Shown piece by piece: positions 1 to 33,700 of a stretch of DNA of 64,000 bases. Numbering within the stretch: position 1 is the stretch's first letter; each line of letters starts with the position of its first letter. This stretch comes from Micromonospora ferruginea. GTDB taxonomy: Bacteria; Actinomycetota; Actinomycetes; Mycobacteriales; Micromonosporaceae. The notes under the pieces are model-generated. The model searched no databases. It worked only from the letters and a program-made list of their open reading frames with translations, and was not told the DNA's origin. A program made the position numbers and the translations under genes. Where the stretch lies: NCBI RefSeq assembly GCF_013694245.2, contig NZ_CP059322.2, positions 2,476,001 to 2,540,000 on the forward strand, given 5' to 3'.

Positions 1-2809
1 CCGACCAGAACTCCACGTCGACGACGTCCGGGCCGACCGGGCCGGCGGCGCTCGCCGCGATCCGCTCCGGCCAGTAGCGGCGCCGCTGGAACGCGTACGT
101 GGGCAGGCCGGTGAGCACCGGCGCGGGGGCGAGGACCCGGGCCAGGTCCACCGGCAGGCCGTGCGCGTGGGCGTGGGCGATGCTGGTCAGCAGCCGCAGC
201 CGGGCGTCCTCGCCGCGTCGCAGCGTGGACAGCGCGCGGCCGGTGGTGCCGGTGTCGTCCAGGATGGCCGCGATCGACATGGTGAGCACCGGGTGCGGGG
301 ACACCTCGACGAAGTCGGTGTGCCCGGCGTCGATCGCGGTCCGCACGGCGGTGTCGAAGAGCACCGGCAGGCGCAGGTTGTCGGCCCAGTGATCGGCGTC
401 GAGGCGGGTGCCGTCGATCCGGTCGCCGGTGACCGTGGAGATGATCGGCACGTCGCCGGCGCGAGGCGTCAGCCCGGCCAGTTCGGTGCGGAGCCGGTCG
501 GCGACCGGCGCCACGGCCGGGGAGTGCGAGGCGTAGTCGACGGCCACCGGGCGGGCGCGTACCCCGTCGGCGACCAGCGTGGCGATCAGGTCGGCGACGG
601 CCTGCGGCGGCCCGGCCACGGCGGTGGTGGCGGGACCGTTGACCACCGAGACGGTGACGCCCTCGGGCAGGCGGGCGGCGAGTTCGGCGGCGGGCAGGTC
701 GACGGCGGCCATGGTGCCGGTGCCGGCGACGTCGGCCAGCGCCCGCAGCCGCAGCGACAGCACCCGGGCCGCGTCGGCGAGGGTGAGCGCGCCGGCCACG
801 TGGGCGGCGACGATCTCGCCCTGGGAGTGGCCGATCACGGCGCGCGGGCTCATCCCGGCGTGCCGCCACAGCCGGGCCAGTGCCACGCCGACCGCGAACA
901 GCGCCGGCTGGGCGATCTCGGAGCGGGTCAGCCACGAGGTGTCGGCGCCGGTGAGCACGCCGACCACGTCGACGTCGAGCCAGCGGTCCAGTTCGGCCTG
1001 GCACTCGGCGAGCGCCTCGTCGAAGACCGGCGCGGCGCCGATCAGCTCGGCGGCCATGGCGGCGTGCTGCGCGCCCTGGCCGGGGAACACCCAGACCGGT
1101 CCCTCCCCCGGCTCGCCGGCGTGCCCGGTGACGACCGTGGCGGCGGGCGTGCCGGCGGCGACCGCGTCCAGGCCGGCGAGGAGCTGGTCGGGGTCGGCGG
1201 CGACCACGGCGGCCCGGTGCTCGAACACCGACCGGGTGGTGACCAGCGACCAGGCCAGCCGCGCCGGGTCGAGGTCGGCGTGCGCGCGGACGTGACGGGC
1301 CAGCCGGGCGGCCTGCTCGCGCAGCGCGTCGGCGGACCGGGCGGAGAGCGGCCACACGGTCGCGGCGCCGGCGATCAGGGCCGGCCGGTCGGTGTCGACC
1401 GCCGGGGCGGGCGTCGGGTCGGCCTGTTCCACGATGACGTGGGCGTTGGTGCCGCTGATGCCGAACGAGGAGATCGCGGCGCGGCGCGGCCGGTCCACCG
1501 CCGGCCAGCTCCGCGCCTCGGTGAGCAGTTCCACCGCGCCGGCGGTCCAGTCGATGTGCGGGGACGGCGTGTCGACGTGCAGCGTGGCGGGCAGCCGGCC
1601 GTGCCGGATGGCCTGCACCATCTTGATCACGCCGGCGACGCCGGCGGCGGACTGGCTGTGGCCCAGGTTCGACTTGATCGAGCCGAGCCACAGCGGGTCC
1701 CGCCCGTCGCGGTCCCGCCCGTACGTGGCCAGCAGCGCCTGCGCCTCGATCGGGTCGCCGAGCGTGGTGCCGGTGCCGTGCGCCTCGACCACGTCCACGT
1801 CGCCGGTGTCCAGCCGGGCGTTGCTCAGCGCCTGCCGGATGACCCGCTGCTGGGAGGGGCCGTTGGGGGCGGTGAGCCCGTTGGACGCGCCGTCCTGGTT
1901 GATCGCGCTGCCGCGCAGCACCGCGAGGACCGGGTGGCCGTTGCGGCGGGCGTCGGCGAGCCGTTCGACGAGCAGCAGGCCGACGCCCTCGGCCCAGCCG
2001 GTGCCGTCGGCGGCGCCGGCGAACGACTTGCACCGCCCGTCGGAGGCGAGGCCCCGCTGGCGGGAGAAGCCGACGAACGCGCTGGGGCTGGCCATCACGG
2101 TCACGCCGCCGGCCAGCGCCAGGTCGAACTCGCCGGCCCGCAACGCCTGCGCGGCCAGGTGCAGCGCGACGAGCGACGAGGAGCAGGCGGTGTCCACGGT
2201 GACGGCCGGCCCTTCCAGGCCGAGCGCGTACGCGATCCGCCCGGAGACCACGCTGGTGACGGTGCCGGTGAGCAGGTAGCCCTCGTCGGCGTCGGTGGCG
2301 GCGCCGTCGGCGGCGGCGCCGTAGCCGTTGGCGGCGGTGCCGACGAACACGCCGACCTTCTGGCCGCGCACCGACGAGGGGGCGATGCCGGCGGTCTCGA
2401 ACGCCTCCCACGAGGTTTCCAGCAGCAGCCGCTGCTGCGGGTCCATGGCGAGGGCCTCGCGGGGGCTGATGCCGAAGAACTCGGCGTCGAAGCCGGCCGC
2501 GTCGTAGAGGAAGCCGCCCTGCTGGGTGGTGGAGCGGCCGACCCGGTCGGCGGACGGGTCGTAGAGGTTGGCCAGGTCCCAGCCCCGGTCGGTGGGGAAG
2601 CCGCCGATCGCGTCGCCGCCGGCGTCCACCAGCTCCCACAACTGCTCGGGGGTGGACACCCCGCCGGGATAGCGGCAGGACATCGCGACGATCGCGATCG
2701 GTTCCCGGGCGGCGGCGGTGAGCTGCTGGTTGAGCTGCTTGAGCCGGCCGGTCTCCTTGAGGGAGGCCCGAAGCGCCTCGACGACCTTGTCTGCGGACGT
2801 GGACATCAT
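1..2809 (-). CDS. Type I PKS, module 11, KS-AT(methylmalonyl)-..., 3' end outside window
   Basis: Extender PKS protein; about 936 residues lie in the window and the C-terminus is cut off at base 1. Start ATG ATG at 2809 (2806 also possible) with a GGAG ribosome site about 3 nt upstream, 18 bp after the stop of the preceding PKS gene, so the two are one operon. The N-terminus is a coiled docking helix ([20 protein letters not shown], residues 5-24), a type different from the other PKS genes here. It is followed by a KS with intact DTACSSS, EAHGTGT and GHSQSAAG motifs, then an AT with GHSQGE and YASH, the methylmalonyl-CoA signature. After the AT comes a VDVEFW stretch, as in modules that go straight to a KR without a DH (compare module 10). 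Whether this is the last module cannot be seen. Confidence 0.95.
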   Translation of the reverse strand, partial: MMSTSADKVVEALRASLKETGRLKQLNQQLTAAAREPIAIVAMSCRYPGGVSTPEQLWELVDAGGDAIGGFPTDRGWDLANLYDPSADRVGRSTTQQGGFLYDAAGFDAEFFGISPREALAMDPQQRLLLETSWEAFETAGIAPSSVRGQKVGVFVGTAANGYGAAADGAATDADEGYLLTGTVTSVVSGRIAYALGLEGPAVTVDTACSSSLVALHLAAQALRAGEFDLALAGGVTVMASPSAFVGFSRQRGLASDGRCKSFAGAADGTGWAEGVGLLLVERLADARRNGHPVLAVLRGSAINQDGASNGLTAPNGPSQQRVIRQALSNARLDTGDVDVVEAHGTGTTLGDPIEAQALLATYGRDRDGRDPLWLGSIKSNLGHSQSAAGVAGVIKMVQAIRHGRLPATLHVDTPSPHIDWTAGAVELLTEARSWPAVDRPRRAAISSFGISGTNAHVIVEQADPTPAPAVDTDRPALIAGAATVWPLSARSADALREQAARLARHVRAHADLDPARLAWSLVTTRSVFEHRAAVVAADPDQLLAGLDAVAAGTPAATVVTGHAGEPGEGPVWVFPGQGAQHAAMAAELIGAAPVFDEALAECQAELDRWLDVDVVGVLTGADTSWLTRSEIAQPALFAVGVALARLWRHAGMSPRAVIGHSQGEIVAAHVAGALTLADAARVLSLRLRALADVAGTGTMAAVDLPAAELAARLPEGVTVSVVNGPATTAVAGPPQAVADLIATLVADGVRARPVAVDYASHSPAVAPVADRLRTELAGLTPRAGDVPIISTVTGDRIDGTRLDADHWADNLRLPVLFDTAVRTAIDAGHTDFVEVSPHPVLTMSIAAILDDTGTTGRALSTLRRGEDARLRLLTSIAHAHAHGLPVDLARVLAPAPVLTGLPTYAFQRRRYWPERIAASAAGPVGPDVVDVEFWS

Positions 2810-2827
2810 CTACTCCGTACGTGGGCG

Positions 2828-26701
<23,874 letters not shown>

Positions 26702-26810
26702 GATCCACCCGCCCGCAGTTGCTGCCGATCGATTCCGTCGAACACCGAGGTCGCCGCCGGTGCGGCACACGGGGGTACGCCGGCACCCGGCCCGTCACCG
26801 TGAGTGGACG
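26702..26810. other. Intergenic leader before the M7-M10 PKS gene
   Basis: Lies between the apparent stop of the hydrolase gene and the PKS start. It holds most of the probable 5' untranslated leader of the PKS gene (about 100 nt) and its GGTGG ribosome site. The -10 element of the promoter straddles the 26810 edge. No further gene or stable hairpin was recognised. Confidence 0.6.
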
Positions 26811-26853
26811 CTACTGAGCGCTGACCTGCGACCCAACCCCTACGGACCCCTCA
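26808..26853 (-). promoter_or_regulatory. Promoter P3 with doubled ACCCCT box, upstream of the M7-M10 PKS
   Basis: Read on the minus strand: TGAGGGGT (26853-26846), GTAGGGGT (26843-26836), -35 TTGGGT (26836-26831), a 17-nt spacer, -10 TAGCGT (26813-26808). The expected start of transcription is near 26801, about 100 nt before the PKS ATG. The block GCGCTGACCTGCGAC followed by AACCCCTA (plus-strand sense, 26818-26842) is almost repeated at promoter P1 (47296-47318). It overlaps the apparent 3' end of the hydrolase gene, which suggests that this DNA is regulatory rather than coding. Confidence 0.6.
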
Positions 26854-27776
26854 TTCGCCGGTCCCGGCGGGGGGTCCGGGCGGGCCGGCGGACCGTCAGC
26901 GGAGCTGCCCGGCGAGCGCCGGGAGGATGGCCCGGGGCGGCCGGGCGGGGTGGCGCGGCGGCGCCACTCGCGGGGGTAGCCGACGGACACCTCTTCGAAC
27001 CGGACGCCGTCGTGGCGGGTGCTGCGCGGGATGTGCAGGTGCCCGTAGACGGCGACGCGGGCGTCGTAGTGCAGGTGCCAGTCGGCGGTGAGGTCGGTGC
27101 CGCACCACTGGGCGAACTCGGGGTGGCGCAGGATCCGGGTCGGTTCGCGGACCAGCGGGTAGTGGTTGACCAGCACGGTGGGCAGGCCGCCGCGCTCGGC
27201 GTCGAGCCGCCGTTCGGTGCGGATGACCCGGGCCCGGCACCAGGCGTCCCGGCTCGGGTACGGGTCCGGGTGCAGCAGGATCTCGTCGGTGCACACCACC
27301 CCGGTCTCGTACGCCAGCGCCAGCGCTTGGGCCCGGTTGTAGGTGCCCGGCGGCCGCCACGAGTGGTCGTACCCGACGAACAGCGGCACCACCAGCACCG
27401 GGTCGCCGTCGGCGTCCCACACCGGGTAGGGATCCTCCGGGGTGAGGACGCCGAGCCGCCGGCACGTCGCCACCAGGTGCCGGTAGCGGGCCTCGCCGCG
27501 CAACTGCACCGGGTCGTCGCGGGGCGTCCACAGCTCGTGGTTGCCGGGCGACCAGACGACCCGGGCGAAGCGCCGGGCGAGCAGGCCGAGCGCCCACTCG
27601 ACGTCGTGCAGGTACTCGCCGACGTCCCCGGCGACGATCAGCCAGTCGTCGTCGCCGTCGGGGCGCAGCCGTTCGACCAGCGCCCGGTTCTCGGCGTGCC
27701 CGACGTGCAGGTCACTGATGGCGAGCAGCCGGCCACCCCTAGCCGCGTGCGTACCCCTAGCTGCGGCGCCGGTCAC
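26811..27776 (-). CDS. PptH-like metallophosphoesterase (probable 4'-phosphopantetheine hydrolase)
   Basis: Calcineurin-like metal-dependent phosphoesterase of 321 residues. Start GTG at 27776 overlaps the stop of the upstream PKS gene as GTGA, so translation is coupled. Metal-site motifs: SDLH (D22, H24), AGDV (D51), GNHE (78-81), VNH (203-205), YGHLH (244-248). Stretches such as [26 protein letters not shown] and [17 protein letters not shown] recall M. tuberculosis Rv2795c (PptH, about 324 aa), which is cotranscribed with the phosphopantetheinyl transferase PptT and removes phosphopantetheine from carrier proteins; this comparison is from memory, not an alignment. Here the neighbours are PKS genes and no transferase is seen. 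Residues 275-321 are a Pro/Gly/Ser-rich tail unlike the family; a shifted frame ends at 26896 with a more plausible ending. Residues 7-14 contain two AGG codons lying in duplicated CTAGGGGT boxes. Confidence 0.88.
   Translation of the reverse strand: MTGAAARGTHAARGGRLLAISDLHVGHAENRALVERLRPDGDDDWLIVAGDVGEYLHDVEWALGLLARRFARVVWSPGNHELWTPRDDPVQLRGEARYRHLVATCRRLGVLTPEDPYPVWDADGDPVLVVPLFVGYDHSWRPPGTYNRAQALALAYETGVVCTDEILLHPDPYPSRDAWCRARVIRTERRLDAERGGLPTVLVNHYPLVREPTRILRHPEFAQWCGTDLTADWHLHYDARVAVYGHLHIPRSTRHDGVRFEEVSVGYPREWRRRATPPGRPGPSSRRSPGSSADGPPARPDPPPGPANEGSVGVGSQVSAQ
27735..27760 (-). promoter_or_regulatory. Two direct ACCCCTAG boxes at the start of the hydrolase gene
   Basis: ACCCCTAG occurs at 27735-27742 and 27753-27760, 18 bp apart, inside the first codons of the hydrolase gene and just past the end of the M4-M6 PKS gene. 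The same octamer or a one-base variant marks promoters P1, P2 and P3. No TANNNT -10 element is seen at the 22-23 nt distance found at those promoters, so these may be weak or accessory operator sites, or an internal promoter of another type. Confidence 0.4.
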
Positions 27777-30700
27777 GACTTGCCGAACTCTCGCTGGATG
27801 ATGGCGAAGATGTCGTCCTCGCCGGCGTCGGCCAGGTCGTCGGCGTCCGATTCGGCGGCCGGCGGCGGCGCGGCGTCGCCGCGCCAGCGGGCGAGCAGTT
27901 CCTCCAGCCGGTGGGTGACCTGGTCGTCCCGCCGCTCGTCCGGCACCGCGTCGAGCAGCCGCGCCAGGCGGTCGATCTCGGCGGTGACGCCGTCGGCCGA
28001 GGGCCGCAGTTCCCGGCCCAGGTGCCCGGCGAGCGCGGCCGGGGTGGGGTGGTCGAACACCAGCGTGGTGGGCAGCGCCAGGCCGGTTCCGGCGGTGAGC
28101 CGGTTGCGCAGTTCGACCGCGGTGAGCGAGTCGAAGCCGAGGTCGAGGAAGCCGCGTGCGGCCCGGACCGTGGCCGGGGTGCGGTGCCCGAGCACGGTGG
28201 CGGCTTCGGCGCGTACCAGGTCGAGCAGGATGCGGTCCCGTTCCGCCGGGCCGGCGGCGGCGAGCCGGTCGCGCAGCGCGGCCGGCGCGTCCGCGTCGGC
28301 GGCGGGGGCGCCGGCGCGGTCGGCGGCGGCCTCGGGCACGCCGGTGAGCAGCGGGCTGGGCCGGCGGGCGGTGAACGCGGCGGCGAACCGCTCCCAGTCG
28401 ACGTCGGCGACGACCACGGCGCTGTCGTCGCGGTCCAGCGCGCCCTGCAGGGCGGTGACCGCGAGGTCCGGGTCGAGCGCGGGCAGGCCGCGCCGGGCGA
28501 GCTGGTCCCGCTGGTCGCCCTGGGCCATGCCGGCGCCGGCCCACGGTCCCCAGGCCACCGCGGTGCCGGCCGCGCCGCGGGCGCGTCGCCGGGCGACGAG
28601 GCCGTCGAGGTACGCGTTGGCCGCGGCGTAGCCGGCCTGCCCGGCGGAGCCCCACACGCCGGCGATGGAGGAGAACACCACGAACGCGTCCACGTCCGGC
28701 AGCAGCGCGTCGAGGTTGGCCGCGCCGTCGACCTTGGCGCGCAGCACGTCGGCCAGTTCCGCGCCGGTCATCGCGGCGAGCGGGGTGGCCTGGGCGGCGC
28801 CGGCGGCGTGCACGACGGCGCGGACCGGGTCGGTTCCCAGGCCGTCGAGCAGCCCGGCCAGCGCGGCCCGGTCGGCCACGTCGCACGCGGTCACGGTCAC
28901 CCGCACACCGCCGGCCCGCAGCCGGTCGGCCAGCTCGGCCGCGCCCGGCGCGTCCGGTCCGCGCCGGCTGGTCAGCACCACGTGCTCGGCACCGCTGTCG
29001 GCCGCCCACTGCGCGACCCGGGCACCCAACGCACCGGTGCCGCCGGTGACCAGCACGGTCCCGGAGAGGCGGAACTCCCGTCGTGCCGGGTCGCCCGAGG
29101 CGCGCACCAACCGTCGGGCGAAGACTCCCGACGACCGCACCGCCACCTGGTCCTCGCCGTTCCCGGCGAGGACCCCGCACACCCGGCGCACCGCCCGGCC
29201 GTCCACCACCTCCGGCAGGTCCACCAGGCCACCCCAGCGGCCCGGCTCCTCCAGCCCCGCGACGCGGCCGAGCCCCCAGGTCCCGGCCGCGACCGGGTCG
29301 ACGGGCCGGTCGGAGGCGCCCACCGCCACCGCACCCCGGGTCAGCCACCACAGGCGACCGGCGAGGCCGCTGTCGGCGAACGCCTGCACGGTGGCCAGCG
29401 CCGCGCCGGCCCCGGCGCCGCCGAGCGCGAGCAGCGACACCACGCCGGCGGTCGGGTCGGCGTCGCGCAGCGCCTTGGCGAGCAGTTCCCGGTCGTCGTC
29501 CGGCCCGTCCGAGCGTACGAGCCGCACGTTCGCGCCGGCCGAGGTCATCCCGTCGGCCAGGGTCGTGACCAGTGTGTCGTCGATGCCGGCGTACGGCACC
29601 AGCAGCAGCCACGTCCCGCCGAGCGTCGCGGTCGGCTCGGGCCGGCCCGACCAGTCGATCCGGTAGCGCCACGAGTCGGCGGCGGCGGACCGCTTGCCGG
29701 CGGTCCGCCACCGGGCGAGTGCCGGCAGCAGTTCGGCGACCGGCCGCTCGGCGCGGAACTCCGGGTCGAGGGCGGTGAGGTCGGCCTGGTCGACGGCGGC
29801 CCAGAACCGGTCGTCCGCCTCGCCGCCTGCGGCCGGCGCCGGCTGTGGGGCGTCCTCGTCGGACAGCCAGTACCGCTGGTGCTGGAACGCGTAGGTGGGC
29901 AGGTCGACGGTGGCGGGTCGCCGGCCGTCGCGGCTGAACCAGGCCGCCCAGTCGACGGGCGTGCCGGTCACGTGCAACCGGGCCAGCGCCGTGGTGAGCG
30001 CGGTGACCTCGTCCTGGTCGCGGCGCAGCGCCGGAACGTGCAGCACCGGCCGATCGGTGGGGGTGTCGGCGGCCATCGCGGTCAGGGTGGCGTCGGGTCC
30101 GAGTTCCAGGAACGTGGTCACGCCCGCGGCGTGCAGTGTCGCGACGCCGTCGGCGAACCGGACCGCCTCCCGCACGTGCCGCACCCAGTAGTCCGCCCCG
30201 GCGATCTCCGCCGGGTCGGCGAGTTGGCCGGTCAGGTTCGACACGATCGGCAGACGCGGCTGCTGCCAGTCCAGACCCGCGATCGCGGCCCGGAACCCGT
30301 CAAGCATCGGCTCCATCAGCCGCGAGTGGAACGCGTGGCTGACCGTCAGCCGCTTCACCCGCCACCCCTGGGCGGCGCACTCCCCCGCCAACCGGTCCAG
30401 CTCCTCCACCGGCCCGGAGAGCACCACCGACGACGGACCGTTCACCGCCGCCACATCGACACCGGAACCGGGAACCGCCCCCGGACCCCCACCACCGACA
30501 CCCGACACCAGCTCGCGGACCTGGGACTCCGACGCGCCCACCGCCAGCATCCCACCACCGGCCGGCAACGCCTGCATCAACGACCCCCGCGCCGCCACCA
30601 GCACACACGCGTCCGTCAACGACAGGACACCCGCCACATGGGCGGCGGTCACCTCACCGATCGAGTGCCCCGCCACATAGTCGACCGCCACACCGCACGA

Positions 30701-33700
30701 CGACACCAACTCCCACAGGGCGACCTCCACCGCGAACAGACCCGCCTGCGCGAACACCGTCCGGTCCAACAACTCACCGCCGTCGAACACGACCTCCCGC
30801 AACGGCCGCTCCAACCGGCCCTCGAACGACGCGCACACCCGGTCGAACGCGTCCGCGAACACCGGGAACGCGTCGTACAGCTCCCGGCCCATGCCGACAC
30901 GCTGGGAACCCTGACCGGTGAACAACACCGCCCGCCGGCCCGGCGACGCCTCCCCGCTGATGACTCCGCGCGCCGACGCGCCCTCGGCGACGGCCGCCAG
31001 GCCGGCCAGCAACGACTCCCGGTCCGCGCCGACCACCGCCGCCCGGTGCGACAACGCCGCCCGCGTCGTCGCCAGGGAAAAACCCACCCCGACCGGCGAC
31101 ACGTCCACGTCGTCGCGCAGACGGTCGAGCAGCCGGGCCGCCTGCGCCGCCAGCGCCTCCGCCGACCGACCCGACACCAACCACGGCACCACCGGCACCG
31201 CATCGGCGGCCCGATCGTGCGCGGCCCTCGCCGACGGGGGCTCCTCCAGGATCACGTGCGCGTTGGTGCCCGAGATGCCGAACGACGACACCGCCGCCCG
31301 ACGCGGACGGTCCACCGCCGGCCACGGGCGGGCCGACGTGGCCAGCTCCACCGCACCGGCCGACCAGTCCACCTTCGACGACGGCGCGTCCACGTGCAGG
31401 GTGGCCGGCACCACGCCGTGCCGCAGCGCGAGGACCGCCTTGATGACGCTCGCCGCGCCGGCCGCGGCCTGGATGTGCCCGATGTTCGACTTGATCGAGC
31501 CGAGCAGCAGCGGCGTCTCCCGCTCCTGCCCGTACGTGGCCAGCAACGCCTGCGCCTCGATCGGGTCGCCCAGCGTGGTGCCGGTGCCGTGCGCCTCGAC
31601 CACGTCCACGTCGGCGGTGGTGAGGCGCGCCGAGGCGAGCGCGGCCCGGATGACGCGTTGCTGGGCAGGCCCGTTCGGCGCGGTCAACCCGTTCGACGCG
31701 CCGTCGGAGTTGACCGCCGAGCCGCGCAGCACGGCGAGGACCCGCCGGCCGTCCCGCTCGGCGTCGGAGAGCCGTTGCACCAGCAGCACGCCGACGCCCT
31801 CACCCCAGCCGGTCCCGTCGGCGCCCTCGGCGAAGGACCGGCACCGGCCGTCCGGGGCGAGCCCGCCCTGGCGGGAGAACTCGACGAAGGTGGCCGGCGA
31901 GGCCATCACGGTCACGCCACCGGCCAGCGCCAGCGTGCACTCCCCGCTGCGCAGCGACTGGGCGGCCAGGTGCAGCGCGACGAGCGACGACGAGCAGGCC
32001 GAGTCCACGGTCACCGCCGGCCCCTCAAGCCCGAGCGCGTACGCCACCCGGCCGGAGAGCACGCTGGTGGCGGTGCCGGTGAGCAGGTGCCCGCCGACGT
32101 CCTGGGCCCGACCCATCGCGGTCGAGGCGTACCCCTGGAAGCTGGCGCCGGCGAAGACGCCGACGCGTTCCCCGCGGAGCCGGGCCGGGTCGATGCCGGC
32201 CGACTCGACCGCCTCCCAGGACGTCTCCAGCAGCAACCGCTGCTGGGGGTCCATGGCCAGGGCCTCGCGGGGGGAGATGCCGAAGAAGTCGGCGTCGAAC
32301 GCGGCCGCGTCGTAGACGAACCCGCCCTGCCGGGGGAACGAGGTGTCGGAGAGGCGGCCGGCGAGGAACCGGTCCCAGCCCCGGTCGAGCGGGAAGTCGG
32401 CGATGCCGTCGCGTCCGGCCGCGAGCAGGTCCCACAGCTCGTCGGGGCCGGTCACGCCGCCGGGGAGGCGGCAGGCCATGCCGACGACGACGATCGGGTC
32501 ACCGTCGACCGCGACGGCGGTGCCCGGTGCGTGGGTGTCCGCCGGTTCCCCGGTCAGCGCGGCGGCCAGGTACGCGGCCAGCGCCGCCGGGGTCGGCTGG
32601 TCGAAGACGAGGGTGCTCGGCAGCGTCAGGCCGGTCTCGGCGGTGAGCCGGTTCCGCAGCTCGACGGCGGTGAGTGAGTCGAAGCCCTGCTGCTGGAACG
32701 CCCGGTCCGCGGCGACCGCGTCGGCGGCCGGGTGGCCGAGCACCGTGGCGGCCTGGGCGCGGACCACGTCGAGCAGGTGACCGGCGCGCTCGGCGGGGGT
32801 GAGCGCGGCGAGCCGGCGGGCGAGCGGGGACGGGCCCTCGGTGGGCGCGGCCCGGGTGGGCCGGGCCTCGGGCAGTTCGTCGAGCAGCGGGCTGGGGCGC
32901 AGCGCGGTGAACGACGCGGCGAACCGCTCCCAGTCGACGTCGGCGACGACCACGGTGCTGTCGTCGCGGTCCAGCGCGCCCTGCAGGGCGGTGACCGCGA
33001 GGTCCGGGTCGAGGGCGGGCAGGCCGCGCCGGGCCAGGTGGTCCCGCGCCTCTTCGCCCGCTGCCATGCCGTTACCGGCCCACGGTCCCCAGGCCACGGC
33101 GGTGCCGGCGGCGCCCCGGGCGCGTCGGCGGGCGACGAGCGCGTCGGCGGCGGCGTTCGCGGCGGCGTAGCCGGCCTGCCCGGCGGAGCCCCACACGCCG
33201 GCGATGGAGGTGAACACCACGAACGCGTCCACGTCCGGCAGCAGCGCGTCGAGGTTGGCCGCGCCGTCGACCTTGGCGCGCAGCACGTCGCGCAGCTCGT
33301 CGGCGGTGACGTCGGCCAGCGGGGTGAGCTGCGGCGCCCCGGCGGCGTGCACGACCGCCCGGACCGACTCACCGGCCAGCCCGTCGAGCAGCCCGGCCAG
33401 CGCGGCCCGGTCGGCCACGTCGCACGCCGCCACCGTCACCCGCACACCGCCGGCCCGCAGCCGGTCGGCCAGCTCCGCCGCGCCGGGCGCGTCCGGACCA
33501 CGCCGGCTGGTCAGCACCACGTGCTCCGCCCCCGTGTCGGCCGCCCACCGGGCGACCCGCGCGCCCAACGCACCGGTGCCGCCGGTGACCAGCACCGTGC
33601 CGGAGAACCGGAACTCCCGCCGCACCGGATCACCCGAGGCCCGCACGAGCCGCCGGGCGAACACCCCCGACGACCGCACCGCCGCCTGGTCTTCGACACC

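Noticed and set aside
27777-29711. Upstream extension of the hydrolase frame to 966 codons
   Set aside because: The extension lies out of frame inside PKS module 6 and is Arg-rich nonsense; the coupled GTG at 27776 is the natural start.
31990-32030. VDSACSSS in the module 6 KS as a sign of a decarboxylating or dead KS
   Set aside because: The change is Thr to Ser one residue before Ala-Cys; the catalytic Cys is kept, unlike in KSQ domains.
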